Below are positions 38,069 to 47,382 of a stretch of 64,000 bases of DNA, one piece after another. This stretch comes from Azospirillum oryzae (lineage in GTDB: Bacteria; Pseudomonadota; Alphaproteobacteria; Azospirillales; Azospirillaceae): assembly GCF_900177515.1 (NCBI RefSeq), contig NZ_FXAK01000005.1, positions 256,501 to 320,500 of the forward strand. The letters are read 5' to 3'. Each line of letters begins with the position of its first letter. The stretch's first letter is position 1. The translations under genes and the position numbers were made by a program. Below the pieces are notes generated by a model. That model was given only the letters and a program-made list of their open reading frames with translations. It made no database searches and had not been told where the DNA came from.

Positions 38069-39727
38069 TCAGGCCGCGAATTCCAGGGTGATCTGGCTGC
38101 CCTGGCCGGGCCGGCTGTCGATGCGGAGGCTGCCGCCATGCGCCTCGATCAGCGACTTGACGATGGGCAGGCCGAGACCGGTGCCGCGGCCGGGATGGGT
38201 GGTGAGGGCGGAGGTCTGGCCGAAGGGGATGGAGGCCTGGCGCAGTTCCTCCGCCGTCATGCCGATGCCGTTGTCGGTGACGCGGATGATGCAGCGGCCA
38301 TGGACCCCGCGTCCGACGCTGACCAGCACGCGCCCGTTCTCCGGGGTGAATTTCAGGGCGTTGCCCAGCAGGTTCAGCAGCATCTGCTTCAGCGCCCGCT
38401 CGTCCGCCCGCACCAGGGCCGGGGCCGGCGGGCGGTTGATCTCCAGCCGGATCGACTTCTGTTCCGCCTGGGGGGTGACGATGCGGATGGCCCATTCGGC
38501 GGCGGCGACGGGGTCGACCTCCTCCATCAGCAGGGCGAATTTGCCGGCCTGGAGCCGCGACAGGTCGAGGATGTCGTCGATCAGCGTCAGCAGATGCCGG
38601 CCGGAGGCATGGATGTCGCCGGCATAGTCGGCATAGCGGTCGCCGGCATCGGGCCCGAACATCCGGTCCTTGATGATCTCGGAAAAGCCGATGATGGCAT
38701 TCAGCGGCGTCCGCAGTTCGTGGCTGACGCGGGCCAGGAAGTCGCGGTTGACCGCCAGCGCCTCCGCCAGCCGTTCGGCATTGCGGTGCTGCACCAGCAG
38801 CAGGGCGGCGACCAGCAGGACCGAGATGCTGAGCAGGGCGGCGATGATCCGCATCTGTCCGCGGAATCCGGCGACCGCGGCGTCGATGTCCTTCACGGCG
38901 ACGCCGACGACGAGGATCAGCGGATAGCCTTCCACCGGGCGGTAGGCGTAGGCGCGGCGGACGTGGTCGGCGATGCTGTCCTGCCAGAAGACGCCGGTGG
39001 GCGACCGCCGCGCCGTCTCCCACAGGGCCGAGGCGGAACCGTCGAGCCCGACCGCATTGCGCCCGTCCTTGGAGCCGCGGGCGCGAATGATCCTGTCCAG
39101 CCCGATCAGGGTCACCACCCCGTTCCGGCCGACATCGGCCTGCCGGTAGAAGCCGGACAGGTAATCGGGGTCGATGTTGGCGATCACCACCCCGGCGAAG
39201 CCGCCCGCCGCATCCTCCAGCCGGCGGGAAAGCCGCAGCAGCGGCTGGCCGGTCGCCGACCCGGCGAAGGGCGTACCGACCTTCATCAGCCCCCGCCCCT
39301 CCCCCCGGTGGAAGGCGAGCAGGCCGTCGTCGTCCAGCCGGTCGGGCGGACCGATTATTCCGCTGCGGAAGAGCTGGGCGCCGTCGGGACCGAAGACCGA
39401 GACGTGATGGATCAGGGCGGTGTCACAGAGCCCGTCGTCGACGATGCGGCGGGCACGGGCCAGCCCGCCATCGGCAAAGCGCTCGGCGAAGGAGCGGAGC
39501 GTGGTGTCGACATCATGCAGGGTGCGGCTGGTGCTGCTTTCATACGCGCGGGCCGTCGCCTCGGCATTCGCCAGCGCCTCCTGCGTCTGGGTTTCCAGCA
39601 TGGAGGAGGCCATCAGGGCATAGCCGGCCCATATCCCGGCGAGCGCCAGGACGGCAGCCGTCAGGATGCCGGTCCGGAAAGAGGGAATCCGGACGGCTGG
39701 GAACCGAGGGATCGGGAGACGTGGCAT
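38069..39727 (-). CDS. membrane sensor histidine kinase with periplasmic Cache-like domain
   Basis: The 552-residue kinase has TM1 at about 19-41, a roughly 245-residue periplasmic sensor resembling double Cache (F-A-G-V-V-I-A-N-I-D and G-Y-P-L-I-L-V-V-G strands), TM2 at about 290-312, the phospho-acceptor H336 in VSHELRTPLNAIIGF, and a HATPase domain with NLLGNALKFT, DNGIGM and GTGLGLPIV boxes. No response-regulator gene is adjacent, so its partner is unknown. The stop is 186 bases before the alpha-2-macroglobulin start on the same strand. Cache domains usually bind small organic ligands such as amino or carboxylic acids; the ligand here is open. Confidence 0.94.
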   Translation of the reverse strand: MPRLPIPRFPAVRIPSFRTGILTAAVLALAGIWAGYALMASSMLETQTQEALANAEATARAYESSTSRTLHDVDTTLRSFAERFADGGLARARRIVDDGLCDTALIHHVSVFGPDGAQLFRSGIIGPPDRLDDDGLLAFHRGEGRGLMKVGTPFAGSATGQPLLRLSRRLEDAAGGFAGVVIANIDPDYLSGFYRQADVGRNGVVTLIGLDRIIRARGSKDGRNAVGLDGSASALWETARRSPTGVFWQDSIADHVRRAYAYRPVEGYPLILVVGVAVKDIDAAVAGFRGQMRIIAALLSISVLLVAALLLVQHRNAERLAEALAVNRDFLARVSHELRTPLNAIIGFSEIIKDRMFGPDAGDRYADYAGDIHASGRHLLTLIDDILDLSRLQAGKFALLMEEVDPVAAAEWAIRIVTPQAEQKSIRLEINRPPAPALVRADERALKQMLLNLLGNALKFTPENGRVLVSVGRGVHGRCIIRVTDNGIGMTAEELRQASIPFGQTSALTTHPGRGTGLGLPIVKSLIEAHGGSLRIDSRPGQGSQITLEFAA

Positions 39728-39850
39728 GCCCTGCGCTCCGCCGTTCCACCGCTCCCCCCACCGGTGCGCTGCAGCGGGCGACGACCGGCCGGGGAAAGAC
39801 CAATCATCGCGCCGACAGGTTAAAACTTGCCAAACATCCGGATAATCCGC

Positions 39851-39871
39851 ACGGACAACTATACTGTCCGT
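39851..39871. promoter_or_regulatory. palindromic site between kinase and aminotransferase genes
   Basis: ACGGACA and TGTCCGT form a perfect seven-base inverted repeat with a seven-base AT-rich spacer, in the gap between the histidine kinase and aminotransferase genes. It may be an operator or a transcript-end stem; no T-tract follows. Confidence 0.35.
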
Positions 39872-39877
39872 ATGGCG

Positions 39878-41041
39878 TTATTCGCTTACGAAGCGCTTCC
39901 GCAGCCTGCCGATGGCCTCGTCGAGCACTTCATCACGCTTGGAGAAGCAGAAGCGGACGACGTTGGTCGGCGCGTTCTCCACGAAGAAGGCGCTGACCGG
40001 GATGGCGGCGACCTTCGCCTCAGCCACCAGCCAGCGGCAGAAGGCCTGATCGTCGCCGTCGAAGCCGAAGCGGGAAATATCGGCGGCGACGAAATAGGTG
40101 CCGGCGCTGGGCAGAACGTCGAAGCCGACCGAGGCGAGGCCGGCCGACAGCCGGTCGCGCTTGGCCTGCAGCCCGGCGGCGAGCCCGGTGAAATAGCCCT
40201 CCTCCTTGCCCAGCCCGAAGGCGACGGCGGTCTGCAGGTTCGGCGGGGTGGTGAAGGTCAGGAACTGGTGCGCCTTCGCCACCGGCTGCAGCAGGTGCGG
40301 GGCGGCGGTGACATAGCCGACCTTCCAGCCGGTCAGCGAGAAGGTCTTGCCGGCCGAGCCGATCTTCAGGCAGCGGTCGCGCATGCCCGGCAGGGTCATC
40401 AGCGGGATGTGGCGGCGGCCGTCGAAGACGATGTGTTCGTACACCTCGTCGCAGACGGCCAGCGCGTCGTGGCGCTGCACGAATTCGGCGATCAGCTCCA
40501 GCTCCGCCCGGTCGAAGACCTTGGCGGCGGGGTTCAGCGGGTCGTTGATGAGGACCAGCTTGGTGCGGGGGGAGAAGGCGGCCTCCAGGTCGGCGCGGCT
40601 GAAGCTCCAGTCCGGCGCCTTCAGCGAGACGAAACGCGGCACGCCGCCGGCCAGCCGGACGATCGGCAGGTAGCTGTCGTACATCGGCTGGAACAGCACC
40701 ACCTCGTCGCCCGGATTGATCAGGCCGAGCAGGCAGGCGGTCAGCGCCTCGGTCGCACCGGAGGTGACCATCGTCTCGGTCTTCCAGTCGATGTCGAGGC
40801 CATAGAAGCGGCCGGCGTGGGCGGCCAGCGCCTGACGCAGCTCGGGCGTGCCCATCATCGACGGGTACTGGTTCCACCCGTTGAGCAGCGCGTCGGCCGC
40901 GGTCTGCAGCACATCGGCCGGCCCGCGGTCGTCGGGGAACCCCTGGCCCAGGTTGATCGCGCCATGCTCCTCCGACAAGCGGGACATGACCTCGAAAATG
41001 GTGGTGCCATAGCTGGACAGCAGCGCGTTGCCCGACTTCAC
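39878..41041 (-). CDS. class I/II pyridoxal-phosphate aminotransferase
   Basis: The 387-residue enzyme belongs to fold-type I aminotransferases near the YbdL / kynurenine-oxoglutarate group, which transfer amino groups from methionine, aromatic amino acids or kynurenine. Cofactor lysine is K232 in S-A-G-K-T-F-S-L-T-G-W-K-V-G. The N-terminal I-N-L-G-Q-G-F-P and S-G-A-T-E-A phosphate-loop segments are typical. Where most members have N-N-P-H-N-P-T-G, this one has I-N-D-P-L-N-P-A-A, a mild deviation in the substrate loop. It is apparently monocistronic and divergent from the purine permease gene. The exact substrate cannot be read from sequence. Confidence 0.92.
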   Translation of the reverse strand: MKSGNALLSSYGTTIFEVMSRLSEEHGAINLGQGFPDDRGPADVLQTAADALLNGWNQYPSMMGTPELRQALAAHAGRFYGLDIDWKTETMVTSGATEALTACLLGLINPGDEVVLFQPMYDSYLPIVRLAGGVPRFVSLKAPDWSFSRADLEAAFSPRTKLVLINDPLNPAAKVFDRAELELIAEFVQRHDALAVCDEVYEHIVFDGRRHIPLMTLPGMRDRCLKIGSAGKTFSLTGWKVGYVTAAPHLLQPVAKAHQFLTFTTPPNLQTAVAFGLGKEEGYFTGLAAGLQAKRDRLSAGLASVGFDVLPSAGTYFVAADISRFGFDGDDQAFCRWLVAEAKVAAIPVSAFFVENAPTNVVRFCFSKRDEVLDEAIGRLRKRFVSE

Positions 41042-41234
41042 CGGAAGACCTCCTCATGCGAACGGACGCACAAGATGGCTGCTGCGGGGCGACCCTGTCC
41101 AGTGCCCGCTTCCGCAGGGCTGGCGGTTGTCGGCGGACCGCTGGATTGTTTGCGCTGGCACGGCGCAACGGAGACGGCCATGGTATGGCCATTGCATACT
41201 CAGGTAAGTTTCCGTCCCAAGGAGTGAAGGTCCG

Positions 41235-42254
41235 ATGTCATTGTTCTCCCGCTGCCGCGGCGCCGCCCTGTCGGCTCTGCTCCTGTTCGGGCTGGCTGGT
41301 TCCCTGCAGGCCGCGGAGCCGATCAAGGTCAAGGTATTCGTCGGCTCGATGTTCGAGATCGGCAAGAACACCGGGGACCGCGCCGGCGAGTTCCAGCACT
41401 GGTACGAGCGCTACTGGCAAACGGCCGAGCCCATCACGGTGAAAGGCGCGCTGAACCCGGTCTACTGCAACGCCGACGGCGTGTGCGGGTCGGTGCTGGG
41501 CATGGGGAAGGTCAGCTCCTCCGCCTCGATGCAGGCGATCCTGCTGAACCCGCAGCTCGACCTGTCGCAAGCCTATTTCCTGGTCACCGGCGTGGCCGGC
41601 ACCCCGCCGTCGCGCGGCACCATCGGCGAAGTGAACTGGGCGACCTGGGTGGTCGACTATGATCTGGGCCACCGCTGGGCGCCGGAAGAAGGCAAGCCGG
41701 GCGAGCCGACCTTCATGCCGCGCAAGGGCTATGAGGCGGTGCGGCTGTTCCCGATGAACCCGGCGCTGGTGTCCTGGGCCATGCGCCTGACCGCCGACAC
41801 GCCGCTGAAGGACAGCGACTCCGCCCGCGCCTATCGCAAACGCTATCCGCAGGAAGCCGCGCAACGTGCTCCTTTTGTGGGCACCGGCACGCACATGACC
41901 GGCGACACCTTCTTCCACGGCCCCGGCATGTCGGCCCAGGCACAGTACATCGCAAAGCTCTATGGTGCGGACGACTACGTCATCACCGAGATGGAGGCGG
42001 CGGCGATCACGCTGGTCATCAAGCGGCTGCAGGGCTCCGACCGGGTGATGAGCCTGCGCGGCGCCGTGAATTTCGATCAGGGCAACCCGAACGAGACGAC
42101 GCTCCAGCATCTTGACCCGAAACCCGGCGAGACCGCCGGCGGCTTCGCCGAGACGGTGGAGAATGTGGAACTCGTCGGGTCACGCATGGTCGACCACATC
42201 GTCGGCCATTGGGACCAGTGGAAGGACGGCGTTCCGGCCCTCCCGGCGCAGTGA
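41235..42254 (+). CDS. purine nucleoside permease (NUP family)
   Basis: The 339-residue protein has a signal peptide (cleavage after about 24, L-Q-A-A-E) and then the full NUP-family core, V-F-V-G-S-M-F-E-I-G near the start of the mature chain, G-T-H-M-T-G-D-T-F-F-H-G-P and E-M-E-A-A-A-I near the C-terminal third. Yeast NUPs were described as nucleoside transporters, but the fold is nucleoside-phosphorylase-like and the protein is exported and soluble, so a periplasmic nucleoside binding or cleaving role is as likely as transport. GAAGG precedes the ATG. It is the only gene of its strand in this part. Confidence 0.9.
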   Translation: MSLFSRCRGAALSALLLFGLAGSLQAAEPIKVKVFVGSMFEIGKNTGDRAGEFQHWYERYWQTAEPITVKGALNPVYCNADGVCGSVLGMGKVSSSASMQAILLNPQLDLSQAYFLVTGVAGTPPSRGTIGEVNWATWVVDYDLGHRWAPEEGKPGEPTFMPRKGYEAVRLFPMNPALVSWAMRLTADTPLKDSDSARAYRKRYPQEAAQRAPFVGTGTHMTGDTFFHGPGMSAQAQYIAKLYGADDYVITEMEAAAITLVIKRLQGSDRVMSLRGAVNFDQGNPNETTLQHLDPKPGETAGGFAETVENVELVGSRMVDHIVGHWDQWKDGVPALPAQ

Positions 42255-42311
42255 TCCGAGGCACCGCAAGCATCGTCCGTCTGATCCGCCCGCCCGACCG
42301 GCGCGGGCGGA

Positions 42312-42632
42312 TCAGCCGCCGTGCATCTTGCGCAGGCGGCGGGCACGCAGCTTCTGGCGGATGCGCTCGATCGGACTGAACATGCGGGGATAACGGCGCT
42401 TCGACCGGACGAACAGGCGGCGGGCGTCGGCGGAGTTGCGCAGCACCAGCACGCCACCCAGCAGCATCACCGGCAGCCCGCCCGGACCGGGCAAGGGGGC
42501 GAGCAGCAGGCCGAGCAGGATGATGGTGCATCCGGCGCCGATCAGGGCCAGCTGACGCACGCGCGCGAAAGACAGCGTCTGGGCGGTATCGGGGGGACTC
42601 ATCTGCGGTTCGCCAGGCTCCATGCTTTCCAT
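42312..42632 (-). CDS. PGPGW-type small membrane protein
   Basis: A 106-residue protein with two hydrophobic helices joined by A-P-L-P-G-P-G-G-L-P (about 45-54), the hallmark of the PGPGW family of putative transmembrane proteins, followed by a highly basic tail (S-K-R-R-Y, Q-K-L-R-A-R-R-L-R-K). Members have no known function. In-frame ATG codons at 42632, 42623 and 42602 compete and none has a clearly placed ribosome site, so the N-terminus is uncertain. The stop is 57 bases from the convergent purine permease stop. Confidence 0.8.
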   Translation of the reverse strand: MESMEPGEPQMSPPDTAQTLSFARVRQLALIGAGCTIILLGLLLAPLPGPGGLPVMLLGGVLVLRNSADARRLFVRSKRRYPRMFSPIERIRQKLRARRLRKMHGG

Positions 42633-42700
42633 TAGCCTGCATATGGGCCGGGAGAGGCGGGTCTAAAAGGCCCCCTCCCCTTTGCGGAGAGCGGCGATCC

Positions 42701-43180
42701 TCAATGCAGCGTGGGCGCCGGTTCCGACAGGGCTCTGCGAAGCCGGGTGGGGTCGAGGCGGCTGAGGGCGGCGTCGCGTTCGTCGGGCTTGGGTTCCCAG
42801 CCGAATTCGCGGATCAGCTGGTCACGGGCGGCGACGGCGCGGCGGGACAGGTGAGTGCATTTGTCTTCGGCCGCACCCTGGCGCGGCGGGCGGCAGCGGC
42901 GGTCGGCGCAGCTTTCCAGCATCAGGCGGATCATCCGCTCGCGCTTGGCGGCGTCGACATAGCCCATCTGGTCGAAATACAGCTTGGTGAAGGCCAGTTC
43001 GGTGACACGGGCATGGGTCTTGCGGTCGCCGACGATCACCGCCGCCACCATCTCCACGCAGCGGCCGGCGAAATGCGGCAGCGGGGCCGTGCCGTCGTCG
43101 GCCCGGTCCAGCAGGCTGCTCGGCAGATCGACCAGCCGGCCGGTCACGTCCTTCACCAGATAGCGGCGCCACACCGACAT
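42701..43180 (-). CDS. conserved hypothetical soluble protein
   Basis: A 159-residue, mainly helical protein with a beta-like N-terminal strand (R-Y-L-V-K-D-V-T-G-R-L-V-D) and a central helix F-A-G-R-C-V-E-M-V-A-A-V. Three cysteines around 91-108 are spaced irregularly among arginines. I recognise no family. The start is well supported: AGGAGG lies five bases before the ATG. It stands alone between the PGPGW gene and the SLC13 permease gene on the same strand. Confidence 0.7.
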   Translation of the reverse strand: MSVWRRYLVKDVTGRLVDLPSSLLDRADDGTAPLPHFAGRCVEMVAAVIVGDRKTHARVTELAFTKLYFDQMGYVDAAKRERMIRLMLESCADRRCRPPRQGAAEDKCTHLSRRAVAARDQLIREFGWEPKPDERDAALSRLDPTRLRRALSEPAPTLH

Positions 43181-43283
43181 CTCCGCCTCCTGTCAGGCTC
43201 AAGCCCCATGGATAAGCCTACACCAGACGGAGGGAAGACGGAACCGCCCGTGAACTACACAATGTCGTGAACGGACCCGTTTT

Positions 43284-45059
43284 TCAGCGCGGCACCAGCG
43301 GCCAGAACAGGGCGATGGCGGCGGTGCCGATCACCACCACCATGATCGACAGCGGCAGGCCGAGCCGCCAGTAATCGCCGAAGCGGTAGCCGCCGGGGCC
43401 CATCACCAGCGTGTTGCACTGGTGCCCGATGGGGGTCAGGAAGTCGCAGCCGGCCCCAATGGCCACCGCCATGAGGAAGGCGTCGGGCCGGAGCCCGAGA
43501 TGGGTGGCGAGGCTGGCGCCGATCGGCGCCATCACCAGCACGGTCGCGGCGTTGTTCAGGAAGGGCGTCACCGCCATCGCCGCCACCATGATCATGGCAA
43601 GCGAGCCGATGGGCGGCAGCCCCTGCGACGCCTCCGACAGGAAGCCGGCGATCAGCTCGGTCCCGCCGGTGGTGCGCAAGGTCTCGCTGACCGGGATCAG
43701 CGATCCCAGCAGGACCAGGATCGGCCATTCGATGGCTTCATAGGCCTCGCGCAGGCTGACCACCTTCAGCGCGGTCATCGCCACCGCCGCCCCGAAGAAG
43801 CCGATGGCGACCGGAACCATCCCGGTGGCGATCAGAAACACGGTAAGCCCCAGAACCGCCACCGCCGCCGCCCGCTTTGGCGTGCGGCCGATGCCGAGGT
43901 TGCGCTCGGCCAGCGGCAGGCAGCCCAGCTCCGCCAGCGTGTCGGCCACGGCGGCCCGGCGGCATTGCAGCACCACCAGATCGCCCGACTGCAGGCGGAC
44001 GCGGCGCAGGCGCTGGCGGATCGGCCGGCCGCGCCGGCTGAGCGCCAGCAGGTTGGCGCCGAAACGCTCGCGCAGGTTCACCTCCTCGATGCTGTGGCCG
44101 ATCATGGCGGAGCGCTGCTCCACCACCGCCTCGACCACGGCGATGTCGTCCTCGTTCTCGACACCGTCCTGGTCCTTGTCCTGCATCATGCGCAGGCCGG
44201 CGCGCTTGACCAGTTCGGCCAGCGCCGCGGTGTCGCCCTCCAGCACCAGGATGTCGCCGGCGAACAGCACCCAATGGCCGGACGGAACATAGCGGCGATA
44301 GTTCTCGCGCACGATGGCGGCGACGGTCACCTCGCTCTCGCCGAAATGCTCCAGCTCCGCCACGGTGCGGCCGACGAACTGCGAGCCGGCGGGCAGCCGC
44401 GCCTCCGCCGTATAATCGTCGATGTTGAAGGCCGGCCCCGCCCCCGCCGCCCTGCCCTTCGGCAGCAGACGGTAGCCGACCGACAGGAAGGCGACTCCGA
44501 ACACTGCGATCACCAGCCCGACCGGCGTGAAATCGAACATGTGGAAGGGCTGGCCCGTCATCTCCGCCCGGACGCGCGAGACGATGATGTTGGGCGAGGT
44601 GCCGACCAGCGTCATCAGGCCGCCCAGCAGCGAGCCGAAGGCCATCGGCATCAGCAGCAGCGAGACCGGCGTGCCGCTGCGCCGGGCAACCTGCAGCGCG
44701 ATGGGCATGAAGATGGCCAGCGCGCCGATGTTCTTGACGATGGCAGACAGCATGGTCACCGCGCCGGCCAGCATCGCCACCTGGGTCCAGACGCTGGTCA
44801 TGCGCGTGGTCAGCGGGCGCATCGCCGCCTCCACCACCCCCGATCGGCCGACGGCGGCGCTGACCACCAGGGCCGAGCCGACGATGATGACGATGTCGTC
44901 GGAGAAGCCCTGGAAGGCTTCCCGGGCCGGCACGATTCCCGCCGCGACCGAAGTCAGCAGCGCCAGCATGCCGACGAGGTCGTAGCGCAGCCGGTCCCAG
45001 ATCAGCAGCGCGATCACCGCGCCGATGATGCCGAAGGATAACATCTGGTCGATGGTCAT
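43284..45059 (-). CDS. SLC13-family permease with two RCK_C (TrkA-C) domains
   Basis: The 591-residue protein has about six N-terminal membrane helices, then a soluble insert of roughly 190 residues holding two TrkA-C-type domains (about 205-285 and 300-385, with G-R-T-V-A-E-L and G-H-S-I-E-E-V-N-L entry motifs), and a second membrane half. This arrangement marks the DASS/SLC13 subgroup annotated as sulfate or sodium-coupled anion permeases, in which the RCK_C pair probably senses a ligand. The S-x-L-x-x-L-M-T-x-V-G-T-S-P-N segment is the first SNT-like signature. Substrate is not resolved; sulfate, phosphate, and dicarboxylates are all possible. Confidence 0.92.
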   Translation of the reverse strand: MTIDQMLSFGIIGAVIALLIWDRLRYDLVGMLALLTSVAAGIVPAREAFQGFSDDIVIIVGSALVVSAAVGRSGVVEAAMRPLTTRMTSVWTQVAMLAGAVTMLSAIVKNIGALAIFMPIALQVARRSGTPVSLLLMPMAFGSLLGGLMTLVGTSPNIIVSRVRAEMTGQPFHMFDFTPVGLVIAVFGVAFLSVGYRLLPKGRAAGAGPAFNIDDYTAEARLPAGSQFVGRTVAELEHFGESEVTVAAIVRENYRRYVPSGHWVLFAGDILVLEGDTAALAELVKRAGLRMMQDKDQDGVENEDDIAVVEAVVEQRSAMIGHSIEEVNLRERFGANLLALSRRGRPIRQRLRRVRLQSGDLVVLQCRRAAVADTLAELGCLPLAERNLGIGRTPKRAAAVAVLGLTVFLIATGMVPVAIGFFGAAVAMTALKVVSLREAYEAIEWPILVLLGSLIPVSETLRTTGGTELIAGFLSEASQGLPPIGSLAMIMVAAMAVTPFLNNAATVLVMAPIGASLATHLGLRPDAFLMAVAIGAGCDFLTPIGHQCNTLVMGPGGYRFGDYWRLGLPLSIMVVVIGTAAIALFWPLVPR

Positions 45060-45131
45060 GGGCAGGGACGGCGTCCTTCCTGGCCTACACGGTGGCCGGA
45101 TCGGACAGGATGGATGCGGGTTTGCGTCCGG

Positions 45132-47156
45132 TCAGCGCGCCGATCCCGACGCCTTCCCTTCCCCGCGGCCATTGCCCGACTTGCCGGACGCCTGCCCTCC
45201 CTTCTCGGGAGAGCGGGCATCCCGCACCAGCCGGCCACACTGTGGCTGCTCATCACTGCCTGGGTCAAGGAAGGGAAGCACCCCGGCCAGCGGCGTCAGC
45301 AGCACGCCCAGCGCCACCGCCGCCGCGCCGCGCGCCGCCGACTCGGTGGGATCGACGCCGATGTCGGGGTTGCCAAGCGTCCCGCCGACCAGCACCGGGA
45401 CATGGGTGGCGAAGACCTGCGGCGATTTGGCGTCGCCGACGATCCGCAGGTCCAGCGCCTCGTTGCGCAGGTTGATCCGCCCCTTGCCGGTGACCAGCGT
45501 TTCCGGCGTGTCGAGCACCAGCGCCTGGACCTGCGCGATGCCGTTCTCCACCGCCATGTTGCCGACCAGGCAGTTGAAGGGCATCGGCTCGGACCCGGAA
45601 ATGGCGACTCCCAGCGTTTCCAGGATGTTGGTCTTCAGCCCCTTGACCGCGAGGCTGGTGACCCGGCCGCCGTCCACCGCGACGCCGATCTTGCCGTCGG
45701 AGGTCGCCAGCAGGTCGGCCACCGTCTTTCCGGTGCCGGCAAGCTGGATGCGCCCGGCAACCGTGCCGCCGATCTGCCCGGCCAGCGCGGTCTCGCTGAA
45801 GAAGGTCGACAGCTTCATGGCGCGGATGTCCAGGTTGGTGCGCATCGCCGGCACCTTGCGGCTGCCGTCCACCTCCACCGTTCCGGCGATCCGCCCGCCG
45901 CCGATTCCCAGCGACAGCGGATCGAAGCGAAGGTCGCCGGCGTTCAGCCGCACCCGCATGTCGAGGTCGTCGAGCGGCGCAAAGGGCGCCTCCACCCGCT
46001 TGCCGCGCAGGCGGACGTCCATGTCGGTGTTGCGCAGCTTTTCCACCGGGATCGGCGTGGCCGGAATCACCCCGCCCTTGCCGCGGGTCGGGTAGTCGTC
46101 GCTGCCGCGCGGGGAGGCGCCGACCAGACCGGCGAGATCCTGCGCCGCCAGCCGTTTGGAGGTGAGGTCGGCCTTCACCAGCGGCCGCTCGCCCCCGGTC
46201 TTGACCGACAGGTCGCCGGACAGGTCGCTCTCGCCGACCTTGCCCGCCATGCTGCGGAAGGCCCAGAGGTCGCCCTCGCGCGACAGGTGGCCTTCGATGG
46301 AATAGGCACGGGTCTTCGGAGTCGGAATCCCGACAATGGGGAAGATCTCCGCCATGTCGGGACCGCTGAGCGCCACCGACAGGTCGACGCCCTCCATTTT
46401 CACCGGTTCGGCGATGGAGCCCTCGATGTGGCCCTTGGTCTTGCCGATTGCGGCGTCGATCTTCAGCGGGTAGGGCTTCGGGTTGTCGCGCAGATACAGC
46501 AGCGAGGCGCCGGTGGCCGCCAGGGTGAAGGGCTTGCCGGCGAAACTGCCCTTGCCCTTCAGTTCGACCGTGTCGTCGTCGTTGCCGCCGGTCGCGGTGT
46601 TGATGGTGTTGTCGATGTCGATGTCGCTGGTGGGGTCGCGGTAGCGGATGGTGCCGTCGGCGATCACCAGCCGTTCGATCACCGGGAGGTCACCGCGCTT
46701 GTCGGGGGTCGCGGCCTCCTTCGCCACCTCCTTCTCCGCATTCGGCGGGCCGAAATTCCAGTTGGCCTCGCCCTTCCCGTTCTTTTCCAGGATCAGCTTC
46801 GGACCCTGGAACTTCAGCTCCGGCAGTTCCCAGTCGCCGCGCAGCAGCGGCCAGGGACGCAGCGTGGCGTCGAGAACCTCGATCTCCGCCATCGTCTTGT
46901 CCTGCGCCCAATCGGCGTTGGCAACGCGCAGACCTTCCAGATGGATGCGGATCGGGTTGCCGAGATGGACGCGCAGGTCGCCGTCGATGGCGACCTCCCG
47001 GTTCAGCGCGGACGAGGCGTGACGCGCGACGAAGCCGCGGGCGTCGTTCCAATCGAACAGCAGCACCACCGCGCCGACCGCGACGACGACGAGACCGACG
47101 AGGCCGAGCAGCCCGTAGCCGATCCATTTGAACACCGATCCCGCCCCCGCCGCCAT
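45132..47156 (-). CDS. AsmA-family envelope protein
   Basis: The 674-residue protein starts with an uncleaved membrane anchor (about 10-33) followed by the AsmA N-terminal region (R-E-V-A-I-D-G-D-L-R near 52-61, W-P-L-L-R near 102) and a long beta-rich periplasmic body with the second conserved AsmA segment near the C-terminus (D-I-R-A-M-K-L, V-A-G-R-I). AsmA-like proteins form elongated grooves that ferry phospholipid between membranes. The final 50 residues are Gly/Ser/Lys-rich. It is divergent from the unknown operon starting at 47383 and runs ahead of the SLC13 gene on the same strand. Confidence 0.92.
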   Translation of the reverse strand: MAAGAGSVFKWIGYGLLGLVGLVVVAVGAVVLLFDWNDARGFVARHASSALNREVAIDGDLRVHLGNPIRIHLEGLRVANADWAQDKTMAEIEVLDATLRPWPLLRGDWELPELKFQGPKLILEKNGKGEANWNFGPPNAEKEVAKEAATPDKRGDLPVIERLVIADGTIRYRDPTSDIDIDNTINTATGGNDDDTVELKGKGSFAGKPFTLAATGASLLYLRDNPKPYPLKIDAAIGKTKGHIEGSIAEPVKMEGVDLSVALSGPDMAEIFPIVGIPTPKTRAYSIEGHLSREGDLWAFRSMAGKVGESDLSGDLSVKTGGERPLVKADLTSKRLAAQDLAGLVGASPRGSDDYPTRGKGGVIPATPIPVEKLRNTDMDVRLRGKRVEAPFAPLDDLDMRVRLNAGDLRFDPLSLGIGGGRIAGTVEVDGSRKVPAMRTNLDIRAMKLSTFFSETALAGQIGGTVAGRIQLAGTGKTVADLLATSDGKIGVAVDGGRVTSLAVKGLKTNILETLGVAISGSEPMPFNCLVGNMAVENGIAQVQALVLDTPETLVTGKGRINLRNEALDLRIVGDAKSPQVFATHVPVLVGGTLGNPDIGVDPTESAARGAAAVALGVLLTPLAGVLPFLDPGSDEQPQCGRLVRDARSPEKGGQASGKSGNGRGEGKASGSAR

Positions 47157-47382
47157 TCCGCCGTCCCTCCGTGCTCCGTCCCTGATCCGGACAACGGATG
47201 AGGGGGCGCATCGGTGGAGGCTGGAGGCGGGGGGTACCGCGAGAGATCCAGTCCCATCGCCCGAAGGTGATATATTTCCGTTGAAGCTTATATTGGATTT
47301 AACGCAAAATTCAGCATCGCGGCGCCGTAATCAACCGACCACCCGGTTCCACCATTTTCCAGCAGCCACGGCCGCAGACACG

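Noticed and set aside
32903..39823. A 2306-codon open frame on the plus strand
   Set aside because: It runs opposite to the alpha-2-macroglobulin and kinase genes. Its composition (His, Arg, Asp, Gly, Gln-rich) is the usual mirror of GC-rich coding DNA and it contains no domain.
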